Positions 14,888-19,701 of a DNA stretch of 19,701 bases are shown here, in pieces (position 1 is the stretch's first letter; each line of letters opens with the position of its first letter). Under the pieces are notes generated by a model, which worked only from the letters and a program-made list of their open reading frames with translations, did not search any database and had not been told where the DNA came from. The position numbers were made by a program, and so were the translations under genes. The DNA comes from Candidatus Omnitrophota bacterium (lineage in GTDB: Bacteria > Hinthialibacterota > Hinthialibacteria > Hinthialibacterales > JAKPRU01): the NCBI GenBank assembly GCA_029557025.1, contig JAKPRU010001154.1, positions 1 to 19,701 on the forward strand, written 5' to 3'.

Positions 14888-15389
14888 GGTCTCCAAATCA
14901 TCAAGCGGTAATGGATTCGAACCGAGAATTGTCGGCTTTTTCTGCAACTGGTGTACATATACCGCTGCGGACCTGGCCGGCACCTCTCGCCTGACTTACG
15001 CACCGAATGTCCGGGTGTTGCGCGTCATGTGCTCTGGAAGGCTTGATCCCCAGTTTATTTTGGATGCGTTTCGAAAGGGGGCCGATGGGGTTCTCATCGG
15101 AGGTTGCCATCCCGGAGACTGCCATTACCAGGCGGGCAACTACAAAGCATTACGTCGGTACACGTTGCTGAAACGCCTGCTCAAGACAATGGGAATTGAG
15201 GAAGAGCGTGTTCGGCTGGAGTGGATCTCAGCATCCGAGGGCGACAAGGTTCAGCGAGTCATTAACGAGATGACAGAGGATATTCGACGGCTCGGCCCGT
15301 TGCGCCTTCCCCCCATCCCTCACGCGGGTCGGATGCCGGGCGAGGCCGTGGAAAGGGTTTCTTCAATCGGACAGGAGACAGGATTATGA
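14880..15389 (+). CDS. mvhD: F420-non-reducing hydrogenase delta subunit (MvhD-like)
   Basis: A 169-residue protein that links the [NiFe] hydrogenase to HdrA by a [2Fe-2S] cluster. The family pattern is clear: IVGFFCNWCTYTAADLAG (17-34, Cys22 and Cys25), VRVLRVMCSGRLDP (44-57, Cys51), and GADGVLIGGCHPGDCHYQAG (67-86, Cys76 and Cys81), then ERVRLEWISASEG. All five conserved cysteines are present. ATG 14880 lies in the sequence ATGTCTGA, sharing 8 bp with the hdrA stop, so translation is probably coupled. The stop overlaps the mvhG start by 4 bp (ATGA). The tail beyond residue 145 is Pro-rich and poorly conserved. Confidence 0.94.
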   Translation: MSEVSKSSSGNGFEPRIVGFFCNWCTYTAADLAGTSRLTYAPNVRVLRVMCSGRLDPQFILDAFRKGADGVLIGGCHPGDCHYQAGNYKALRRYTLLKRLLKTMGIEEERVRLEWISASEGDKVQRVINEMTEDIRRLGPLRLPPIPHAGRMPGEAVERVSSIGQETGL

Positions 15390-16369
15390 GCAAACCCAAA
15401 ATCGGATTTTACTGGTGCGCTTCCTGCGGCGGTTGTGATGAGGCCGTGGTGGACTTGGCGGAAAACATACTTTCGGTTGTAGAAGCCGTCGATATTGCCG
15501 TATGGCCGGTCGCGATGGATTTCAAGCGTTCGGATGTGGAAAACATGCAGGATGGGGAGATGGTGGTGACCTTCATCAACGGCGCAATTCGCAATTCGGA
15601 AGACCGCGAAATTGTCGAGATTCTGCGTCATAAGTCGCAATATATCGTGGCGTTCGGCAGCTGCGCACATTTGGGGGGAGTACCCGGAATGGGCAATCTG
15701 TATACGCGAGAGTCCATTATCGAATGCAGTTACATCGAGACTCCCAGCGTTGTCAACCCGGAGAAGGTCTGTCCCCAAGGAGAGGTGACCGTCCCGGAAG
15801 GGGTGGTGACTCTTCCCGTGCTGGAGGAGCGGGTATGGACATTGGACCAGACAATCGAGGTGGATTATTACCTTCCCGGTTGTCCTCCTCCGGTGGCGTT
15901 GATTGTAGATGGGGTGACGGCGTTTCTCACGAATCAGTTGCCGCCGAAAGGCTCTGTTCTGGGACCGAAACACGCGTTGTGCCTGGATTGCCCCAGAAAA
16001 GACACGAAACCGGAGAATATGCTCATCAAGGAATTCAAGAGACCCCATGAAACGGAAATCGATCCGGAAACCTGCCTCTTGGCTCAAGGATTGCTCTGCC
16101 TGGGACCTGCGACGCGGAGCGGTTGTGGGGCGGCGTGCATTAACGGTAACATGCCCTGTACGGGCTGCCTGGGACCGACCGACTCAGTGAGAGATTACGG
16201 AGCAAAGGCCCTGTCGGGGATAGCCTCGCTGTTCGATGCGGAAACCGAGGCCGATATCGCCCGGATCGCCGATCGAATTGTAGACCCTGCCGGAACGTTT
16301 TACCGTTACAGCTTGCCCGGATCACTTTTCCAGGGAAAGGTATTCCAGAAAGAGGGAGCACGATCATGA
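15386..16369 (+). CDS. mvhG: F420-non-reducing [NiFe] hydrogenase small subunit (group 3c, MvhG-like)
   Basis: A 327-residue small subunit that carries electrons from the NiFe site through three iron-sulfur clusters. Proximal cluster ligands are visible in WCASCGGC (Cys11, 14, 17), GSCAHLGG (Cys93) and YLPGCPPP (Cys166). Further cysteines in CLDCPRK (199, 202), ETC (230), LLCLG (238), GCGAACING (247, 251) and CTGC (258, 261) supply the medial and distal clusters. There is no Tat signal, in keeping with a cytoplasmic group 3 enzyme and unlike group 1 uptake hydrogenases. ATG 15386 has AGGAGA 9 nt upstream and overlaps the mvhD stop; its own stop overlaps the mvhA start (ATGA). These junctions imply fixed co-expression of the three Mvh subunits. 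Confidence 0.94.
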   Translation: MSKPKIGFYWCASCGGCDEAVVDLAENILSVVEAVDIAVWPVAMDFKRSDVENMQDGEMVVTFINGAIRNSEDREIVEILRHKSQYIVAFGSCAHLGGVPGMGNLYTRESIIECSYIETPSVVNPEKVCPQGEVTVPEGVVTLPVLEERVWTLDQTIEVDYYLPGCPPPVALIVDGVTAFLTNQLPPKGSVLGPKHALCLDCPRKDTKPENMLIKEFKRPHETEIDPETCLLAQGLLCLGPATRSGCGAACINGNMPCTGCLGPTDSVRDYGAKALSGIASLFDAETEADIARIADRIVDPAGTFYRYSLPGSLFQGKVFQKEGARS

Positions 16370-17829
16370 CTCGGCATATTACCGTCAAGCCTATCACCCG
16401 GCTCGAAGGGCATGGAGTGATTGATATTATTCTCAACGATGCAGGGAATGTGGATCATGCCTATTTCCAGGTTCCCGAGCTGCGCGGTTTTGAAAAATTC
16501 GCCCAGGGGCGACCGGCGGAGGATATGCCGCAGATTACCTCCCGCATTTGTGGGGTCTGTCCCATGGCGCACCATATAGCCGCTACCAAGACACTCGACA
16601 ACCTGTATCGTGTAGACCCGCCTCCGGCAGCCAAGAAGATTCGGGAACTGGTTTACAACACGTTTGTTTTTGAGGATCACACGCTGCATTTCTATTTCCT
16701 TGGGGGGCCTGATTTTCTGGTCGGTCCTGCGGCTCCGAAATCGGACCGGAACATTCTTGGTGTTCTGGGCAAGTTCGGATTGGAGATCGGTAAGAAAGTG
16801 ATCGGGATGCGGAAAGAAATGCGCGACCTGATCAGCCTGATGGCCGGAAAGGTGATTCACCCTGTCTTTGGATTGCCCGGCGGAATTTCGAAACCGATGC
16901 GCCCGGAAGATCAGGCCCGGTTTGCGGCCGCGGCAGACAGGGGAATCGAATTCGCGCTGATGACTCTGGATGTTTTTCATAAAGTAGTGCTTGAAAATCC
17001 GGAGTATGTTGAGCTGATTACCTCTGATGCCTACACCCATAAAACCCATTATATGGGCCTGGTAGACAACAACAATCATCTTAATCTCTACGATGGACAA
17101 GTACGGGTCGTTGCGCCGGATGGGAAAGAAAAGGTGAAGTTCCCCATCGCCGAGTATCTGCAACATATCGGCGAACATGTGGAACCGTGTAGTTATATCA
17201 AGTTCTGCTTCCTGAAAGATGTCGGCTGGAAGGGATTCACCGAAGGACCCGACAGTGGGGTTTTCAGTGTCGCTCCTCTGGCAAGACTGAACGCCTCGGA
17301 TCGAATGGCCACTCCGAAAGCGCAGGAAGCCCGCGAAGAATTCTACAAGACCCTCGGAGGAAAGCCGGTTCATCACACCCTGGCCAACCACTGGGCGCGT
17401 TTGATTGAAGTGCTGTATGCCGCCGAACGGATGAAAGAACTGGCGAACGACCCGGAGATTCTCAGCAAGGAAGTGCGTACCATTCCGAGGACCACTCCTC
17501 AGGAGGGAATCGGTGTGGTGGAAGCGCCGCGTGGGACTCTGATTCATCATTACCAGACCGATGAACACGGTGTTATTACGCACGCTAATCTCATTGTGGC
17601 TACGCAGAACAACTCAGCGCGGATTTCCATGTCGGTTGATAAGGCGGCGAAACAATGGATCAAAAACGGCCGGGTGGATGATGGGCTACTGAACCGTGTG
17701 GAGATGGCGTTTCGCGCGTATGATCCGTGCCACGGGTGTGGAACGCACGCGCTACCGGGGCAGATGAGCCTGAAGGTTCGCCTGTACGATGCGGAGCGAA
17801 ACTTGATTCGGGAGATTCAGCAGGGTTGA
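16366..17829 (+). CDS. mvhA: F420-non-reducing [NiFe] hydrogenase large subunit (group 3c, MvhA-like)
   Basis: A 487-residue catalytic subunit that binds the NiFe(CN)2CO centre. The N-terminal L1-type motif is RICGVCPMAHH (60-70, Cys62 and Cys65), preceded by ITRLEGHG. The C-terminal L2-type motif is DPCHGCGTH (Cys455, Cys458, His461). All four nickel-ligand cysteines are present, so activity is expected. In related enzymes a maturation protease cuts after the final His; here that would remove 26 residues. The substitution HGCGT in place of the more usual LSCAT of MvhA is minor. ATG 16366 has GGGAG about 9 nt upstream and a 4-bp overlap with mvhG. It is the last gene of the operon: a repeat region follows after about 50 bp. 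No hyp maturation gene or protease gene lies in the window, so these must be elsewhere. Confidence 0.95.
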   Translation: MTRHITVKPITRLEGHGVIDIILNDAGNVDHAYFQVPELRGFEKFAQGRPAEDMPQITSRICGVCPMAHHIAATKTLDNLYRVDPPPAAKKIRELVYNTFVFEDHTLHFYFLGGPDFLVGPAAPKSDRNILGVLGKFGLEIGKKVIGMRKEMRDLISLMAGKVIHPVFGLPGGISKPMRPEDQARFAAAADRGIEFALMTLDVFHKVVLENPEYVELITSDAYTHKTHYMGLVDNNNHLNLYDGQVRVVAPDGKEKVKFPIAEYLQHIGEHVEPCSYIKFCFLKDVGWKGFTEGPDSGVFSVAPLARLNASDRMATPKAQEAREEFYKTLGGKPVHHTLANHWARLIEVLYAAERMKELANDPEILSKEVRTIPRTTPQEGIGVVEAPRGTLIHHYQTDEHGVITHANLIVATQNNSARISMSVDKAAKQWIKNGRVDDGLLNRVEMAFRAYDPCHGCGTHALPGQMSLKVRLYDAERNLIREIQQG

Positions 17830-17884
17830 GGGTGGCAAAGTCGAAATCTGTTTTATCAACCCCGACCTGAGCTTTCTCAGCAGT

Positions 17885-17966
17885 CAACCCCCACCTCACC
17901 TCCCCCGATCTTCGGGGAAGGAATAATGCTTCCCCCTGAAGATCGGGGGGAACAGAAGGGGGGGAG
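17885..17966. repeat. Inverted-repeat element, copy B, after mvhA
   Basis: An 82-bp palindrome. The left arm begins with CAACCCCCACCT and continues with TCCCCCGATCTTCGGGGAAG; the right arm, CTTCCCCCTGAAGATCGGGG, is its near-exact inverse, separated by a 9-bp centre. The core GATCTTC/GAAGATC and the 12-base end match copy A (7130-7244) and, less closely, the palindrome at 4547. As RNA it forms one long hairpin. There is no coding capacity. Confidence 0.7.
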
Positions 17967-18050
17967 TCCAGGATTGCAGATGCCATAATTGTCCTCTGCT
18001 ATGCTATTGCCCTGTAACCGAAATACTCTGACAATGTAATTTGGTTTGCT

Positions 18051-18180
18051 GCCGCAGGCTGGAAGCCTGTGCCACCCATGTTCTCCCCATCCCTCTGGGA
18101 AAGCGACTGTCTTGAGAGTGAAGGCACATCGGGTTGGGAGGAGCGATTGCCCGGGTGGCGCCGGCATCTTGCCGGTGACC
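18051..18180. repeat. Composite palindromic repeat: two hairpins around an 80-bp core
   Basis: The left hairpin is CAGGCT-GGA-AGCCTG (18055-18069) and the right is CCGGCA-TCT-TGCCGG (18161-18175); each can be extended by a wobble pair and a G-C pair. Just inside them lie GTGCCACCC and, inverted with one mismatch, GGGTGGCGC, which bound a core of about 75 bp. The symmetry suggests one repeat unit rather than two chance hairpins. Confidence 0.5.
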
Positions 18181-18286
18181 TTTGGGACAACGGTATGTCA
18201 AGCCAATTCAGTTACGGAACATTATGTTCTTGCTTATCGCTTACGCCCGGAAGGAATCCTGCATTCATTCACAAGGATAAAAAACC

Positions 18287-19615
18287 ATGAGTGAGCTGAT
18301 CTACATGTTCGCAAGTCTTGCCGACCGTCATCGCGATGGGGTCACCAGCCTGGATGGGATGCGCCTGTTGTCCGACACGCTGCACCCGCTGGGTGTGAAA
18401 ATCACCTGGATTGTCAGTCCGGAATCGGCACGGATCGCCCAAAAGGAGCTGACCCGGTGGCACGGCGATTTCGGTGATGATATTGCGGTTGCCACACCCG
18501 CTCTTGCCGGAAGTCTGGACGAAAAGAAGAAACAGATGGCCGCCACACGGGATGCCATTCAGAAGGCGCTCCCCTGGGCCAACCTGACCATCGCCGCCTG
18601 GGGACATCAGGACCCTGAAATCGTGACGGTGCTGGAGGATCTTGGATTCGAGGGATTGTGGGGATTCTGCTGGGAACAGATCGAAATCGACAACATCACG
18701 GATCGGGGTTGCCCGTGGGGATTCTATTACATGGATCGCGATGAACGTCTGCGCCCCGCTCGTCACCAGGGGAAACCATGTCGCGGCGTGATTGGGATGG
18801 AATGGACTGCTCGGGATTTGCTCAAGAGCTTTCATTCCGGGAATCCGTGCATTTATTCCACCGACCCGAATGATGTGGCGCGCGGCAGTATATGCTCCTG
18901 GGAAGACATTGAATACTGGAAAGGTATCGCCGACAACTACATTCAAAACACACGATACAACGATCATGTTTTCCTTTTGCAGCACCAGGAGGCGCATGAA
19001 TCCGAACGGTCGGATCTGTGCCGGTGCTATACTGTGGAAGACATCAAAGAATCCGTAGCGATGCTGGACCGTTTTGTACGGCATCTCAAAACATTCCCCA
19101 AGATCAAAATGCTGACCCTGCAAGAGGCGGCACAGCTTTACCGCGGACGGTACGACAAGACTCCCTCATCTTACATGCTCTGGACGGATATCCCGACTCC
19201 ACCGCCGAATCCCGATTACACCTGGAGTATGCCGACCGGCCCCTGGCCGAAAACCTTCCTGTTCTATGATTGCGATGCACAAATGATGTTTATCGAGAAT
19301 AAGGTGGAGCCGGTTTGTGTCCGCAATTACCATCGGCCCTGGAAGCGAGAGGAGTATTTCGCGGAACCGTTCATTCCCAGAACAAAGCTGGTGCGGAATG
19401 TGCGCTATCATTGGGACCGTGAAATTGAAATCGAGGCCACCAGCCCGAAAGCAATGCCGTTCGGTCTCGCGCTGTGGGGAGATTATTCCCTTTACCAGTT
19501 GGGCGATTGCCCCGGCCTGATCGAGGGCAAAATGCTGCCCCATGAGCTGCTTTTCCTGCGGTATGACTTGCAGGAAGGGAAGAACGTCTTTCGCATCCAA
19601 TTACGGGGGAAATAA
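18287..19615 (+). CDS. Polysaccharide-deacetylase-like (NodB-fold) hypothetical protein
   Basis: A 442-residue soluble protein with no signal peptide. The first about 290 residues read like a deformed (beta/alpha) barrel of the polysaccharide deacetylase superfamily: an opening strand with a metal-site-like Asp (MFASLADRHRDGV), GVKITWIVSPESARIAQKEL, then NLTIAAWGHQDPEIVTVLED, LGFEGLWGFCWEQIEIDN and HVFLLQHQEAHES. The C-terminal about 130 residues are beta-rich (VRYHWDREIEIEATSPKAMP) and look like a carbohydrate-binding-type sandwich. The canonical HXXXH metal site cannot be placed with confidence, so activity is uncertain. ATG 18287 has AAGGAT about 8 nt upstream. It stands alone between repeat regions and shows no link to the hydrogenase operon apart from position. 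Confidence 0.6.
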   Translation: MSELIYMFASLADRHRDGVTSLDGMRLLSDTLHPLGVKITWIVSPESARIAQKELTRWHGDFGDDIAVATPALAGSLDEKKKQMAATRDAIQKALPWANLTIAAWGHQDPEIVTVLEDLGFEGLWGFCWEQIEIDNITDRGCPWGFYYMDRDERLRPARHQGKPCRGVIGMEWTARDLLKSFHSGNPCIYSTDPNDVARGSICSWEDIEYWKGIADNYIQNTRYNDHVFLLQHQEAHESERSDLCRCYTVEDIKESVAMLDRFVRHLKTFPKIKMLTLQEAAQLYRGRYDKTPSSYMLWTDIPTPPPNPDYTWSMPTGPWPKTFLFYDCDAQMMFIENKVEPVCVRNYHRPWKREEYFAEPFIPRTKLVRNVRYHWDREIEIEATSPKAMPFGLALWGDYSLYQLGDCPGLIEGKMLPHELLFLRYDLQEGKNVFRIQLRGK

Positions 19616-19626
19616 TAGGATCCCCC

Positions 19627-19701
19627 AGTAGGACAGGCCTCCGTGCCTGTCACCCCCGGTACAGTAGGACAGGCCTCCGTGCCTGTCACCCCCGGTACAG
19701 T
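19627..19701. repeat. 36-bp tandem palindromic repeat, running off the window
   Basis: Two full copies (19627-19662 and 19663-19698) are identical, and a third begins at 19699. Each holds the perfect palindrome GACAGGC-CTCCGT-GCCTGTC followed by ACCCCCGGTAC. The copies directly abut, so this is a tandem array and not a CRISPR. It starts 11 bp after the preceding stop codon, and the full copy number is outside the window. Confidence 0.85.

Larger units (their letters stand above)
17830..18286. other. Repeat-rich intergenic region downstream of the hydrogenase operon
   Basis: About 457 bp without a supported gene. In order it holds CTGAG-CTTT-CTCAG (17867-17880), inverted-repeat element B (17885-17966), unstructured sequence, then a composite of two GC-rich hairpins (18051-18180). 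Short frames on both strands run through the repeats and have no ribosome binding sites. No T-rich intrinsic terminator for the operon was found; the inverted repeat may serve as an mRNA end. Confidence 0.55.

Noticed and set aside
16306..17583. 425-codon open frame on the minus strand
   Set aside because: It is antisense to mvhG and mvhA, which have all family motifs; the translation shows no domain and reflects the codon bias of the real genes.
17999..18294. Several 60-100 codon frames on both strands
   Set aside because: They all read through the palindromic repeats, whose GC-rich symmetry keeps many frames open at once.
19627..19701. 36-bp repeats taken as the start of a CRISPR array
   Set aside because: The copies abut with no spacers between them, and no cas gene is in the window.

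Overview
The window looks like chromosome of an uncultured, probably anaerobic or H2-metabolising bacterium of roughly 55 % G+C. It holds bacterial genes throughout: a PyrK-like subunit, an NrnA-like DHH protein, HisRS, Tat-signal and prepilin-like proteins. Solitary prepilin-like proteins with an FTLIELLIVVAIIGILAAIA-type N-terminus and many short intergenic palindromes suggest a lineage around Sumerlaeota, Hydrogenedentota, Planctomycetes or Lentisphaerae. That placement is inference; no rRNA or other phylogenetic marker was used.

Left part (1-8624). A truncated PyrK-like gene and a GT39/ArnT-like membrane glycosyltransferase run on the minus strand. Divergently on the plus strand come nrnA, an NTF2-like hypothetical protein, a prepilin-like protein, an exported hypothetical protein, hisS and a galactokinase. 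The galactokinase resembles the eukaryotic Gal1/GALK2 branch. Two inverted-repeat elements interrupt this series, and one sits directly at the galactokinase start.

Middle (8626-11377). A small one-TM protein on the minus strand has a near-consensus promoter. Next is a decayed Tat-exported TIM-barrel-like gene with a one-base frameshift and a lost 3' end, abutting a convergent second prepilin-like gene. About 700 bp of non-coding DNA follows, with two hairpins, a good sigma70-type promoter (TTGACA-N17-TATCTT) and a terminator-like hairpin in the leader of the next operon.

Right part (11378-17829). This is a tightly packed six-gene operon, hdrC-hdrB-hdrA-mvhD-mvhG-mvhA. It encodes a complete heterodisulfide-reductase-like / group 3c [NiFe] hydrogenase complex. 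By homology it couples H2 oxidation by flavin-based bifurcation at HdrA to reduction of ferredoxin and of a disulfide-type acceptor at HdrB. The bacterial acceptor is not evident from the sequence. All visible cofactor-binding cysteines are intact and several genes overlap by 4-8 bp.

Far right (17830-19701). A repeat-rich intergenic region is followed by a polysaccharide-deacetylase-like protein. A 36-bp tandem palindromic repeat then runs off the window edge.

The most interesting items are the bacterial Hdr-Mvh operon with its possible attenuated leader, the GALK2-like kinase whose start adjoins a repeat element, the several families of intergenic palindromes, and the pseudogene/pilin junction.
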